Origin: a virus
IMG/VR virus record: IMGVR_UViG_3300050026_000481
Coordinates: 1-64,000 of that record
Strand: one strand, 5' to 3'
DNA length: 64,000 nucleotides
Position numbers and translations under genes: made by a program. Below are positions 47,106 through 54,568 of the stretch, in pieces. Below the pieces are notes generated by a model. The model was not told the DNA's origin and made no database searches. It saw nothing but the letters and a program-made list of their open reading frames with translations. Position 1 is the stretch's first letter. Each line of letters opens with the position of its first letter.

Positions 47106-48874
47106 CTAAGAAGCCCAAGCGCACCACCGCACAGCTCGCCCGCCTACGGCAGTTTGAGCAAATGCAACGTGCCTTCAAGAGAGTACAGATACGAGTAAAT
47201 CAAGTTACCATCAACAAAGCGGTGAAGAAAGACAGGGGAAACATACGCGCAATCTTAAAAGGTCATAGCGACACCAACGCAATCAAAAAAGAATTAAACC
47301 ATTACTTCCGCACGACTTCCCCGCAAATCTGGCGCTCGGCGCTTAAGCAGGTTTGGCTGGACGCCGGTGCTGCTTCGATTGAGCTGCATCATGCTTTTTT
47401 CACTGGCTCGACGGAGAAGAGTTACATCGATGAACTAGACGCCGAGCCCGAAGACGAATGGGCCCCACTTCCTGCATTTGATTTCTTTGTTAAGGCCGCA
47501 GACCCAACGGATAGCTGGGCTAATTCAGTTGATGATTACCTTCGCGGGAATGGAGCCGGACGGGCTGACGGGATTAGTTCCACAACCGGAGACCAGGTAA
47601 TGAATTCAATAGCCGACGGCGTAGCCGCCAAGGAAGGAACCGCCGATATTGCCGCGCGGGTTGAAGACCAGTTAGATACAACGTGGCCCGGAAGAGCCGA
47701 GACGATTGCGCGTACGGAGACGGCGGCGGCAACAAATCAGGCTTCTTTAGAAGATGCGCAGGCCACAGTACCCGGTTTAAATAAAACGTGGCTATGTAGT
47801 TTTGTTAATTCACGTGAAGCGCATATGGATGCCGACGGCCAGAGTGTGGCCCAGGATGACCCCTTTGACGTGGACGGAGAGGATTTAGACTACCCCGCCG
47901 ACCCCAGCGGCAGCCCCGAGAATGTGATTAATTGTATGTGCTCTATTGGCTACGAGCCGCCGGAAGACGCCACCGCAGCCGAAGAAGGCGAAGCACCCGA
48001 ACTCACCGACGAGCAGACGTCTCAACTTGCTGACTTATACGACCAGTTAGCGAGTGGCGAAGGTGAGTTGAGTAGTGAGGAAGCGCAGGCGATGGTTGGG
48101 GGGGTTGAGGATATTGTTGGCCCTGCTGAAGGCGGCGAGGCGGCGGCCGGGGGTGGGGTGGAATTTCCAGCCGGCGGCTTTGATTCTGTACAGGCCGCGA
48201 ATGACTACTTAACGCAAAATGATATAATCTCTGCCGGAGGCATCCCCGAAAGTTATGAGCCAAGCGTCGCGAGCGATATTACAAAAGGGCTCAACAATAT
48301 TTATTCTGACGATAGATTCTCCGATATAAAACCGCTTGAGGATATCAAGGAGACGAAGGGACTTGAAAGCTGGGGGTACGCGGCACAAATGCAACGCGGT
48401 ACTAAAATTGAAACCGAAGTGGAGATGGCCGACGGTAGGACAGCAATTCAAAACAGTTATACATCGTTCCTTAACTTACCGACCCACTCAGGTACTGCGG
48501 AAGAATGGACAGGGTATTCTGAATGGTCAAAAGAGACAATCGCTGATACCGGAGCACCGCGTTTAGTCCTCGGCTGGTTGCCGGACGACCAAGCAGCAGA
48601 GGCAGCAGCCGAACACGAAATGGGCCACGCCGCGTTCTTTGGATTTGCGCAGCCTGGTAACTCGGCTTCGTTCTCAAGGGAGTTTGTCTATAACCAAAGT
48701 GTGTGGACCAACGCGTGGACGGCTAATAAAGAAGCGTTAGCTGGTCTGAGTGAGTATGCGGCAAAAGACCCGGCGGAAGGTTTTTCTGAAGTCTTTGAGG
48801 CATATCAACATCCCGAACTATGGGATAAGATACCTGGGCCTCTCTTGGATATTGTGAAAGGGTGGTATAGTTAA
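47102..48874 (+). CDS. MuF/SPP1 gp7-like head protein fused to an HExxH metallopeptidase-like domain
   Basis: 590 residues from the ATG in an ATGA overlap. Residues ~165-285 match the MuF minor head protein domain: I-A-R-T-E-T-A-A-A-T-N-Q-A, S-R-E-A-H-M-D-A-D-G-Q and N-C-M-C-S-I-G. An acidic linker follows (~285-350). Residues ~360-590 form a distinct domain with H-E-M-G-H at 505-509 and a downstream acidic F-S-E-V-F-E-A segment, the layout of zincin peptidases. MuF fusions to toxin or enzyme domains are known and may be ejected with DNA. The protein lies well upstream of the portal gene, which is atypical. Confidence 0.8.
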   Translation: MTKKPKRTTAQLARLRQFEQMQRAFKRVQIRVNQVTINKAVKKDRGNIRAILKGHSDTNAIKKELNHYFRTTSPQIWRSALKQVWLDAGAASIELHHAFFTGSTEKSYIDELDAEPEDEWAPLPAFDFFVKAADPTDSWANSVDDYLRGNGAGRADGISSTTGDQVMNSIADGVAAKEGTADIAARVEDQLDTTWPGRAETIARTETAAATNQASLEDAQATVPGLNKTWLCSFVNSREAHMDADGQSVAQDDPFDVDGEDLDYPADPSGSPENVINCMCSIGYEPPEDATAAEEGEAPELTDEQTSQLADLYDQLASGEGELSSEEAQAMVGGVEDIVGPAEGGEAAAGGGVEFPAGGFDSVQAANDYLTQNDIISAGGIPESYEPSVASDITKGLNNIYSDDRFSDIKPLEDIKETKGLESWGYAAQMQRGTKIETEVEMADGRTAIQNSYTSFLNLPTHSGTAEEWTGYSEWSKETIADTGAPRLVLGWLPDDQAAEAAAEHEMGHAAFFGFAQPGNSASFSREFVYNQSVWTNAWTANKEALAGLSEYAAKDPAEGFSEVFEAYQHPELWDKIPGPLLDIVKGWYS

Positions 48875-49042
48875 ATGCAACCAATGTGTATCTGTTTGGA
48901 TTGTGTGCATCTCGTTTCGATGGATTCAAAAATTTGCGCAGCGTATCCGTATGGAATACCCGATGAGATATGGGGTGCTAAGGTTCAGCACTTCACACCA
49001 TACAAGGGGGACCACGGCATCGTATTTAAGCCGAAATTGTGA
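48875..49042 (+). CDS. 55-residue Cys micro-protein
   Basis: M-C-I-C-L-D-C then I-C-A-A-Y-P-Y, and H-F-T-P-Y where other members have C-x2-F/Y; His may replace the fourth Cys ligand. Starts immediately after the MuF stop. Confidence 0.5.
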   Translation: MQPMCICLDCVHLVSMDSKICAAYPYGIPDEIWGAKVQHFTPYKGDHGIVFKPKL

Positions 49043-49048
49043 GGGGAT

Positions 49049-49261
49049 ATGTCAGAAGAAAGATTAAGAAGTGAAAACGAATCGCTCAGACGAAAGTGCG
49101 GCCAGCTAATAAAACTGTTGACTATCGCGCGAAATGAGTATAACTTCTTAGATTACGAGCCTGCTGATTATTCTAACTTGTCAGAAAAAGGAGGGACCTA
49201 TGAAAGACAACCTATGCGAAGCAATGCTACGCCCCTGCGACGCCCTCCGCGGCGGCAGTGA
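49049..49261 (+). CDS. 70-residue helical protein with Arg/Pro-rich end
   Basis: N-terminal coiled-coil segment (L-R-S-E-N-E-S-L-R-R-K-C-G-Q-L-I-K-L-L) and a tail of R-R-P-P-R-R-Q. The last 62 nt overlap the next gene, which has a strong ribosome site, so the C-terminal part may be incidental. Confidence 0.4.
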   Translation: MSEERLRSENESLRRKCGQLIKLLTIARNEYNFLDYEPADYSNLSEKGGTYERQPMRSNATPLRRPPRRQ

Positions 49262-49352
49262 GTGTCAGATGTGCCAAATAACCTACCTAGTAAAAGAGCT
49301 GAGAAAGATAAAGGATGAGATTAAACTACTGAACATTCGCTTAATGAAATAA
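49200..49352 (+). CDS. 50-residue Cys protein with coiled-coil tail
   Basis: A strong AAAGGAGGGACCT site precedes the ATG. Cys at L-C-E-A, P-C-D-A and C-Q-M-C, followed by a Lys/Leu helix (K-E-L-R-K-I-K-D-E-I-K-L-L). The stop overlaps the resolvase-like ATG (TAATG), so they are translationally linked. Confidence 0.5.
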   Translation: MKDNLCEAMLRPCDALRGGSECQMCQITYLVKELRKIKDEIKLLNIRLMK

Positions 49353-49858
49353 TGAAACAAACTTTCGAGCCGAAGCTTACTAAATTATTATCTGGATTCT
49401 TCGCGGCCACCGAGCAGCACGCCCGCGTAATCAGATTGAAGCAGCCGCAGCCATTTGGGTCATACCAGGACTGTGACATCCTTGTCCTCTCAGCACTTGC
49501 GCAGTACCGCCTCGCCATCGAGTGCAAATCCGTCCTAGAACCCGCGCAATCACAAATCTATTTCTCCTCTCATTTCACTATTGATAAAAAAGGCACCCAC
49601 CAAATAACCCGCATGACTGACTTCTGCTCGGAGAGCGGAATGCGGGGAATCCTCGCGGTTGAGCTCCGAAGCGGCAAGAAATGGTCGCCAAGTGAAGTAC
49701 ACTTTGTGCCGTGGCGCATCGTCCGCCGGTTATACGTTGAAGGCGAGAAAGGATTATCCTATGAAGAGGTTAGGGTCTGGCCTACTTTTTGCAAAGTGAA
49801 AGGCGTACCAAACCTTGACGACTGTTTATCCGGACTTCAGTATAGTATAGACGAGTAG
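49352..49858 (+). CDS. Hjc-like Holliday junction resolvase / PD-(D/E)XK nuclease
   Basis: 168 residues. D42 in D-C-D-I-L-V-L and E57-x-K59 in L-A-I-E-C-K-S give the PD-(D/E)XK core; H-Q-I-T-R-M-T-D-F then follows as in archaeal junction resolvases, with a V-H-F-V-P-W strand. Would resolve branched replication or recombination DNA before packaging. The Glu near the N-terminus (E6) could be the extra acidic ligand of Hjc. Confidence 0.7.
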   Translation: MKQTFEPKLTKLLSGFFAATEQHARVIRLKQPQPFGSYQDCDILVLSALAQYRLAIECKSVLEPAQSQIYFSSHFTIDKKGTHQITRMTDFCSESGMRGILAVELRSGKKWSPSEVHFVPWRIVRRLYVEGEKGLSYEEVRVWPTFCKVKGVPNLDDCLSGLQYSIDE

Positions 49859-49873
49859 CTTTTTTAATGGCGA

Positions 49874-49887
49874 TTAACCAGTGTCAA
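49874..49887. promoter_or_regulatory. Recurrent inverted repeat, site 8
   Basis: TTAAC-CAGT-GTCAA, identical to site 3, lies 15 nt after the resolvase stop and 28 bp upstream of CCTTTAAGTATC (49915-49926), the element shared with the parB upstream region. Confidence 0.7.
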
Positions 49888-50048
49888 CCAGCAGTAGCTA
49901 TCATAACTTAACAACCTTTAAGTATCATAAGCGTGTATAGGTGTGGTGTAAGTAAGCAACAGCACAAAAAATGCGTCGAAAGACGGAGCACATAAAATGT
50001 TGCTAAACTACGCTAGATAAACAAAAATTAGGAAAAGGTGAAAACAAA

Positions 50049-50330
50049 ATGACTTCGCCAAGGTTTAGGGACGTAAAAGACAAAGACGATATGGAACGCG
50101 TCAGAGACGACTTTATGACGCAGGGATACACAGTAAAGGAAGAAGGCCAAACGACACTCTTGATGAAGAAAAAATCATGGGGTTCGGCAGCCGGTTGGAT
50201 TGTAACCCTAATAGTTGCACTAGTCCTCGCGGTCTTTACCGTGGGATTTAGTTTTATAATCCCGCTGGCATATGCGATTTACGCGCATTACACAGCCCCA
50301 GAAGTATTGGTCAGAATGGTAGCGGCGTAG
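50049..50330 (+). CDS. Two-helix membrane protein
   Basis: 93 residues. A charged N-terminal domain with V-K-D-K-D-D-M-E-R-V-R and T-T-L-L-M-K-K-K, then two membrane segments (residues ~45-63 and ~65-80) with a short polar turn. The layout resembles archaeal DUF-type membrane proteins of unknown role. First gene of a unit with a leader of about 100 nt and followed by a perfect terminator hairpin. Confidence 0.6.
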   Translation: MTSPRFRDVKDKDDMERVRDDFMTQGYTVKEEGQTTLLMKKKSWGSAAGWIVTLIVALVLAVFTVGFSFIIPLAYAIYAHYTAPEVLVRMVAA

Positions 50331-50332
50331 GT

Positions 50333-50357
50333 AGAGGTTGAATCAACCTCTTTTTTC
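50333..50357 (+). terminator. Intrinsic terminator-like hairpin
   Basis: AGAGGTTG (50333-50340) pairs perfectly with CAACCTCT (50344-50351) around a 3-nt loop; T6 with C follows. Classical form, 2 nt after the membrane-protein stop. Confidence 0.78.
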
Positions 50358-50380
50358 TTTATTACAAAAGGTGAACCATA

Positions 50381-50527
50381 ATGAAACAAGGATTGAAGAA
50401 AGTGAAAGAATACGTACGGGACGTTGCCGCGCTTATACTACTCACGGCGGCATCTGTATTCCTGACACTAGCACGCGTACCTACAGACACAATAACAGAC
50501 AAAACAAACCGCGAGAGGATTTTCTAA
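50381..50527 (+). CDS. 48-residue membrane protein
   Basis: Start behind AAAGGTGAACCATA. Basic N-terminus, one membrane helix (V-A-A-L-I-L-L-T-A-A-S-V-F-L-T-L-A), then a polar Thr/Asp tail. Overlaps the next ATG (TAATG). Confidence 0.5.
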   Translation: MKQGLKKVKEYVRDVAALILLTAASVFLTLARVPTDTITDKTNRERIF

Positions 50528-50661
50528 TGAAGAAGCATATCGCTGTTCCAGCCGAAGCGCACGAGTGGCTAAAGCTGCAAGCAAAAGAATTAGGAACGAC
50601 TATTGGAGAGGTCGTGCTTGATGTGGTGAGAGCCATAGACGACTACGACTTTAGCGGGTAA
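50527..50661 (+). CDS. Ribbon-helix-helix-type small protein
   Basis: 44 residues. H-I-A-V-P-A-E-A-H-E-W-L-K-L-Q-A-K-E-L-G-T-T-I-G-E-V-V style sequence matches RHH antitoxin-like regulators: one strand and two helices. Third such protein in the window; each is paired with unrelated genes. Confidence 0.6.
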   Translation: MKKHIAVPAEAHEWLKLQAKELGTTIGEVVLDVVRAIDDYDFSG

Positions 50662-50666
50662 GAAAG

Positions 50667-50918
50667 ATGAATGAAGGGTCCTTTGACCACCAAGTGGACT
50701 GTGACTCGTGTGAGCGCTTGACTGAAGAAGAAGCCCGAGAACAACTGTGCGGCAACTGCAGTGTGGAAGAGGAGCGCAACGCTGCACGCCTGACGAGAGA
50801 CTACTACCTTCGGAAGGTCGCCTCGCTTGAGGTAAGCATCAAAGAACTGAATCGAACCGTCGAGTTCCTAAAGCGCGAAGTGGCGCGGAAGAGCGAACAG
50901 GTTGAATTCTTAAAATGA
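50667..50918 (+). CDS. CxxC zinc finger with coiled-coil tail
   Basis: 83 residues. C-D-S-C-E-R (12-17) and C-G-N-C (28-31) form a zinc site, then a long helix with L-N-R-T-V-E-F-L-K-R-E-V heptads. Possibly a dimeric adaptor. Confidence 0.5.
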   Translation: MNEGSFDHQVDCDSCERLTEEEAREQLCGNCSVEEERNAARLTRDYYLRKVASLEVSIKELNRTVEFLKREVARKSEQVEFLK

Positions 50919-50928
50919 GGTGGGGTGT

Positions 50929-51081
50929 ATGAGCATACCAAACGAAATACGGCAAGCGGTCGAAGACCTAGGGGCATACGTATATCACGCGGTTGAAATA
51001 GCGCCAGGGTACTTTAATGTTGAGACAACAACGGGAATGCGCGCGGCTAAACTCGTGAATGGAAATGTGGAGGTTTACTAA
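50929..51081 (+). CDS. 50-residue hypothetical protein
   Basis: Starts behind GAGGTGGGGTGT. Mixed alpha/beta with A-Y-V-Y-H-A-V-E-I and a final V-N-G-N-V-E-V-Y hairpin. No Cys. Stop overlaps the next ATG. Confidence 0.45.
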   Translation: MSIPNEIRQAVEDLGAYVYHAVEIAPGYFNVETTTGMRAAKLVNGNVEVY

Positions 51082-51236
51082 TGGTAGTCGATTTATCCGA
51101 TTTCAAAATCTGCCAGCTAATCGCCATCCAGAAAGATATACTCGCGCGCCTGCACGAGGCTGACGACAAGGACTTCGCGCTGGCAGAAGTCGCGCGGGTG
51201 GACCGTGAGTTAGAGAGAAGGTATATGCAGAACTGA
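51081..51236 (+). CDS. 51-residue helical protein
   Basis: F-K-I-C-Q-L-I-A-I-Q-K-D-I-L-A-R-L-H-E and A-E-V-A-R-V-D-R-E-L-E-R-R form two amphipathic helices. TAATG overlap with its neighbour. Unknown. Confidence 0.45.
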   Translation: MVVDLSDFKICQLIAIQKDILARLHEADDKDFALAEVARVDRELERRYMQN

Positions 51237-51244
51237 GGTAGACA

Positions 51245-51421
51245 ATGACCAAGAAGTTTTACGAAGAGGAACTGGGGGAAGAAACTATAGAAGAAATACG
51301 TAAGATGTCAATTCTTAATTTAAGCGCGCTTTACCACGATTTAAAGAAGAATTATACGTCCCGCAACCAACTACTAATGTATGCTATAGAGGATGAGTTT
51401 CAACGCTTATCTGAGTGGTGA
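51245..51421 (+). CDS. 58-residue helical protein
   Basis: Acidic, with E-E-E-L-G-E-E-T-I-E-E-I and S-A-L-Y-H-D-L-K-K-N-Y helices. Preceded by GAGGTAGACA. No recognisable motif. Confidence 0.45.
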   Translation: MTKKFYEEELGEETIEEIRKMSILNLSALYHDLKKNYTSRNQLLMYAIEDEFQRLSEW

Positions 51422-51431
51422 GGTTTGAACA

Positions 51432-51617
51432 ATGACAGAAGAAGAAAAATACTTATTAACTGTAGCCGAAGTTTCCGTGATTTTACAGGTAAGCAAAGCG
51501 CAGGTGTACCGGATGATAAAAAGCGGTAAACTGCCGTATATTAAAATCGGCGAGAGAGGATACAGAATCCAGCGGGAGCCGTTCTTTAGGTGGTTGGCCG
51601 GTGGGATGATTCCATGA
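51432..51617 (+). CDS. Excisionase-type (MerR-like) DNA-binding protein
   Basis: 61 residues. L-L-T-V-A-E-V-S-V-I-L-Q-V-S-K-A-Q-V-Y-R-M-I is the classical excisionase-family HTH start, followed by G-K-L-P-Y-I-K-I-G and R-E-P-F-F-R-W-L. It may act as a repressor or recombination directionality factor. No integrase is present in the window, so a regulatory role is more likely. Confidence 0.75.
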   Translation: MTEEEKYLLTVAEVSVILQVSKAQVYRMIKSGKLPYIKIGERGYRIQREPFFRWLAGGMIP

Positions 51618-51751
51618 GCGTTACCGACACGTGCTGTTTAATAGCGGCATTTATACTCGTGCTGCCGTTCGCAGTTATTTGGCTGCTGGCAGCAGGGGTC
51701 GAGTGGTCGGCGGCAAAGGCAGGATTTGAGGTGGCACACGGATGGAACTAG
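51614..51751 (+). CDS. 45-residue single-pass membrane protein
   Basis: ATGA overlap. One helix (L-I-A-A-F-I-L-V-L-P-F-A-V-I-W-L-L-A-A-G) and a short amphipathic tail. Its last codons overlap the next ATG. Confidence 0.45.
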   Translation: MSVTDTCCLIAAFILVLPFAVIWLLAAGVEWSAAKAGFEVAHGWN

Positions 51752-51894
51752 AATATTGCCACATGCGCGAAATCATCAACGGCGCGACTGCGTGCGGTGA
51801 GTCATGCGCGTGGCAGCCGTTCTGTGTAACGATACGCGCTTTAGAAGAAAGGATATCGCGGCTAGAGGAACATCAGAGGGAGTGCAAGAGATGA
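51742..51894 (+). CDS. 50-residue Cys protein
   Basis: Y-C-H-M-R, A-C-G-E-S-C-A-W, F-C-V-T and E-C-K-R: five Cys with one His, and an acidic helix between. The ATG overlaps the previous gene by 10 nt. Confidence 0.45.
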   Translation: MELEYCHMREIINGATACGESCAWQPFCVTIRALEERISRLEEHQRECKR

Positions 51895-52049
51895 CGCCAA
51901 AAGCAAAACAATCTCAACGCGACAGCCTGCGCGACAAAGCGGCTAAAGTAGACCGTTATCTGATGGATGGCTATTCTGCGCATGATGCTGAGTTAATGGC
52001 AGAAGCAGAAATGGAGCTAGAATCCGGCGGAAAACTGGATACTAAATGA
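51891..52049 (+). CDS. 52-residue charged protein
   Basis: R-D-S-L-R-D-K-A-A-K-V-D-R-Y-L then G-Y-S-A-H-D-A-E-L-M-A-E-A-E: basic then acidic helix. ATGA overlaps at both ends. Immediately upstream of an HNH gene and may be its partner. Confidence 0.45.
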   Translation: MTPKAKQSQRDSLRDKAAKVDRYLMDGYSAHDAELMAEAEMELESGGKLDTK

Positions 52050-52372
52050 CTACAGACAGCCGCAGGGAAAAACTCGCGTTAGCAGTATTTACTAGGAACG
52101 CTAAATGGCCGAAGGTTAGAAAGTTATTCTTAAAGTTGAACGCTAGATGTGCAGTATGCGGCGGCAGGAAACGATTAGAAGCGCATCATGTGAAACCTTT
52201 CCAGTGGTATCCGGAACTAGAATTAGATGAATCCAATCTGATTACCCTCTGCGCTGCGCATCACCTTTTATTGGGTCACCTGGGACACTGGACAAGTTAT
52301 AATGAGAGAATTGTCGAGGACGCGGCCGCGTGGGCAGAAAAGATAAGGGAAAGGCCGAAATGGCGGCAGTGA
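52046..52372 (+). CDS. HNH endonuclease (compact, McrA-like)
   Basis: 108 residues. C-A-V-C-G-G...L-E-A-H-H-V-K-P-F...N-L-I-T-L-C-A-A-H-H is the standard HNH with a zinc site. It lacks the fingers and basic repeats of the larger members. In tailed phages a small HNH of this kind often sits near the packaging genes and aids terminase cleavage, but this one lies 11 kb from the terminase. Confidence 0.85.
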   Translation: MTTDSRREKLALAVFTRNAKWPKVRKLFLKLNARCAVCGGRKRLEAHHVKPFQWYPELELDESNLITLCAAHHLLLGHLGHWTSYNERIVEDAAAWAEKIRERPKWRQ

Positions 52373-52382
52373 AGGGATTAAG

Positions 52383-52541
52383 ATGGACGAAGTCAAATTA
52401 GAAAATTTAATGTCAAGTCTCACCGAAGACCTACTAACTGAAATGAGCCACAAACTGAATGCTCATGAGGTTTCAATGGGTGAGATGCTGCAGGTGTTTC
52501 AGATGCTGATGGCGTACGTTACACCGATGGTGAAGAAATGA
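52383..52541 (+). CDS. 52-residue helical protein
   Basis: L-E-N-L-M-S-S-L-T-E-D-L-L-T-E-M and G-E-M-L-Q-V-F-Q-M-L-M-A-Y-V form two Met/Leu-rich helices. ATGA overlap to the next gene. No motif known. Confidence 0.45.
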   Translation: MDEVKLENLMSSLTEDLLTEMSHKLNAHEVSMGEMLQVFQMLMAYVTPMVKK

Positions 52542-52759
52542 CCGAAAAAGAGTTATTAAAGCCACTACGTAAACAGGCGCAAGAAGAAACGGGTATTAGA
52601 AAGGTAATCTACAATGAAATGCTGCGGCAAATAAATGAGAAGTTTCCAACGGGAGAATTCACGCGAGAAGAACTGCTCTGTGAGTTGGATAGACAAGGAA
52701 GAGAAGCAAAGAAAAATCTAGAAGAAGACAAAGCGCGGGGGTTGAAAAATGGAATGTAG
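52538..52759 (+). CDS. 73-residue charged helical protein
   Basis: L-R-K-Q-A-Q-E-E-T-G, Y-N-E-M-L-R-Q-I-N-E-K-F and F-T-R-E-E-L-L-C-E-L: three helices that could be a small HTH. Overlaps the next gene by 11 nt. Confidence 0.45.
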   Translation: MTEKELLKPLRKQAQEETGIRKVIYNEMLRQINEKFPTGEFTREELLCELDRQGREAKKNLEEDKARGLKNGM

Positions 52760-52895
52760 TGCGTGTGGGAAGAAGATAGGAAGTAGGGAAGTACACTACT
52801 CAGGTATACGAGAAAACGTGCCGTTTCGGGTGCATCCTGCCTGCTATAGTAGATGGTGTAAGCGGCAGGCGGAAGGTAAAAAAACCACTGGTTAA
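52749..52895 (+). CDS. 48-residue zinc-finger-like protein
   Basis: E-C-S-A-C-G-K-K-I then H-P-A-C-Y-S-R-W-C: LIM/treble-clef-like spacing with a His. The stop lies in inverted-repeat site 7. Confidence 0.5.
   Translation: MECSACGKKIGSREVHYSGIRENVPFRVHPACYSRWCKRQAEGKKTTG
52882..52895. promoter_or_regulatory. Recurrent inverted repeat, site 7 (half-site)
   Basis: ACTGGTTAA matches the right half and centre; the left arm is degenerate. It overlaps a stop codon, like sites 2, 3 and 9, at the end of the small-gene operon. The 228-bp gap behind it has no gene; CCGAT/ATCGG forms a hairpin near 53096, and TATTATACAA near 53020 is a weak TATA element. Confidence 0.4.
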
Positions 52896-53123
52896 TCGTC
52901 GATAAAACCCCGGACCTTCAAGGTGTTTACGAAGTTTCGTGATGGTTCTTTTATACTAGAAATAGCATCATCATCATCGTAGGCTGTTTCATTGGCCTAT
53001 CTAAAGGCGAAACTCCGGTATTATACAATAGAAAAAACCGCTGAAAAATGCAAACTTTTCAAAATTGCTAATGCAGGGGTTACTTGACTACAAACCGATG
53101 AAATAATCGGTGAGGGTAAAGAA

Positions 53124-53273
53124 ATGAAAAAAGTAAAGGGGCCAAACCCCACTAGAGACAAGTTTGGTATTTTAATACCAAACGCCGAACAGCTAGAAGA
53201 GTTGAATGAAGCATGCGCTTTAAGCAAAATGCAGAAACTACACGAAGTCGCTAGTAATAGCAGGAACAGATAA
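53124..53273 (+). CDS. 49-residue hypothetical protein
   Basis: Preceded by GTGAGGGTAAAGAA. K-K-V-K-G-P-N-P-T-R-D-K-F-G-I-L-I-P-N-A then an acidic/helical end. It converges with the leftward moron operon 5 nt away. Confidence 0.45.
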   Translation: MKKVKGPNPTRDKFGILIPNAEQLEELNEACALSKMQKLHEVASNSRNR

Positions 53274-53278
53274 AGGGT

Positions 53279-53431
53279 TCAGTCCACAGTTATTTTCCAG
53301 TATGTGAGTAGTTCCTCATAAGGCGTAAACTCAATAACTACTGTTGGGTTTTCCTTCGGGCCGGTTTCATGCCAACGGGCTAACGGCACAAACTCACTTG
53401 GTTCGCCTTTGTTCGTATCTTGTGTGACCAT
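53279..53431 (-). CDS. 50-residue protein downstream of the proteasome-like gene
   Basis: Leftward. E-F-V-P-L-A-R-W-H-E-T-G, P-T-V-V-I-E-F-T-P-Y-E-E-L-L-T-Y-W: a compact beta/alpha chain. Its ATG lies 11 nt after the proteasome-like stop, with AAGAGGTGTTGGT before it, so the two form one small leftward operon. Function unknown. Confidence 0.5.
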   Translation of the reverse strand: MVTQDTNKGEPSEFVPLARWHETGPKENPTVVIEFTPYEELLTYWKITVD

Positions 53432-53442
53432 ACCAACACCTC

Positions 53443-54213
53443 TTATGCAGCTTCACATGTTAAAGTTTTTCGTTTGATGATATCTAAGCCTTTCTCCGGT
53501 GTGATAATGCAAACGTCAATCTCACCACCACACCCGCGTTCACCTACGGCAAAGCTTTGGGCTTTAATCGTCGTTTCGATGAGAAATGTCGCTAAATCGA
53601 TTGAATCCTGTAGTGTCAGATTTTGGTAAGGGATGAAAAACGCCAGTTGGACTTGTTCAAGAAGGTCATTTTTTACATGATTATCTAAGGAATTTATTGC
53701 CCCTTCAAGAGCGTTACTATAGCCTTTTAACAAGCGATACGTCACTTCTTTCTGTCCTGCGAATGTAAGGGTAAACACTCCTTCTCCCTGTTCGATTGGC
53801 TTAGAGTTTGAAGGAATATCGAATGAATAGACTTTACCGTAAGGGTCAGCCTTATCAAATCCTGCTACAATGAATGAAATTGGTTCAACTCGCTCTTCTG
53901 GTTTTGCAGCATTCCACTTCTCGGCAAAAAAAGCTGAAAGCTTCTCAGAAAACCCAAGTACCGATAATCTCTCCTTTTTTAGGTATTTATCTAATTCTGG
54001 AAGATATGAATGAATTGGCTTTGGGCCTATGGCAGCAAGGCCACACGTTACCGCCCCAACATAGTTATGACGCTTAAACGAAAGCACTTTAGGAGTACTG
54101 TCGTAACTTCCAACATAGGTTCTCTCTTTCTTATCTTGAAACTTTACGGTCTTCCTACTTTCAGCGGCCAAAACCAAGCCTTCGGGTACTTTTACCACGA
54201 AAACCAACGACAT
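53443..54213 (-). CDS. Proteasome-beta-like Ntn hydrolase
   Basis: 256 residues from the ATG at 54213; an upstream in-frame GTG would lie over the TATA box. The N-terminus M-S-L-V-F-V-V-K-V-P-E-G-L-V-L-A-A-E-S-R-K-T matches the first hairpin of proteasome subunits (usual T-T-x-V-G...G-V-V-L-A-A-D-S-R). Ser replaces Thr as the likely residue 1 after Met removal, and Glu replaces Asp17. G-A-V-T-C-G-L and F-I-V-A-G-F-D fit later strands. It could be an active peptidase, a self-assembling relative of Anbu, or an inactive decoy for the host proteasome. Confidence 0.75.
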   Translation of the reverse strand: MSLVFVVKVPEGLVLAAESRKTVKFQDKKERTYVGSYDSTPKVLSFKRHNYVGAVTCGLAAIGPKPIHSYLPELDKYLKKERLSVLGFSEKLSAFFAEKWNAAKPEERVEPISFIVAGFDKADPYGKVYSFDIPSNSKPIEQGEGVFTLTFAGQKEVTYRLLKGYSNALEGAINSLDNHVKNDLLEQVQLAFFIPYQNLTLQDSIDLATFLIETTIKAQSFAVGERGCGGEIDVCIITPEKGLDIIKRKTLTCEAA

Positions 54214-54239
54214 AGAGTAGCTATGTGTGACAATGAGCG

Positions 54240-54247
54240 TTATATAC
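54240..54247 (-). promoter_or_regulatory. TATA box of the leftward proteasome-like operon
   Basis: Minus-strand GTGTATATAACG is centred 30 nt before the ATG at 54213, giving a leaderless mRNA. Having its own promoter and orientation marks the operon as a moron. Confidence 0.72.
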
Positions 54248-54249
54248 AC

Positions 54250-54568
54250 TTCGTTTTGACTCTTGTTTTAGAAACGATTAAGAGTAACTACGCTAAATCG
54301 TTTGGCGGGAGCCAGTAACCTTCTAGTTAATGGGGGTATCTTGTAGTATCTCTCCCCCTCGCCTACTAGGGGGTCTGTGCTCCCACAGCTTTTGATTCTA
54401 ATAAGTGTTGCAAAATGATATATAACATATGTTATATTTGTAGCAAATCTTGGCCAACCGATTCAGCAACCGCATTTTTAACAGCTCTGTTTAAAAAGTC
54501 TGAATTGTGTTTGAAAAGTCGGGTGGTTTTGGGAGTTATTAAACAAAGCCGCAAAAACCATTGGGTAT
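54250..54568. other. Gap with weak ORF and TATA element
   Basis: ATGATATATAACATATG near 54415 is both a possible start and a TATA element. The ORF that starts there (54415-54633, 72 residues) begins with a C-Y-I-C pair but loses protein-like character after about residue 35. From about 54515 another frame becomes protein-like and runs into the gene at 54569. G-run/C-run hairpins lie at 54331-54372. A frameshifted gene is possible. Confidence 0.4.

Noticed and set aside
51432-51617. Excisionase paired with an integrase for lysogeny
   Set aside because: No tyrosine or serine recombinase or attachment-like repeat was found, so the MerR-like protein is described as a DNA-binding protein only.
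53443-54249. Longer start of the proteasome-like protein at 54249
   Set aside because: The upstream GTG is part of the TATA element, and the family pattern begins at the ATG at 54213.
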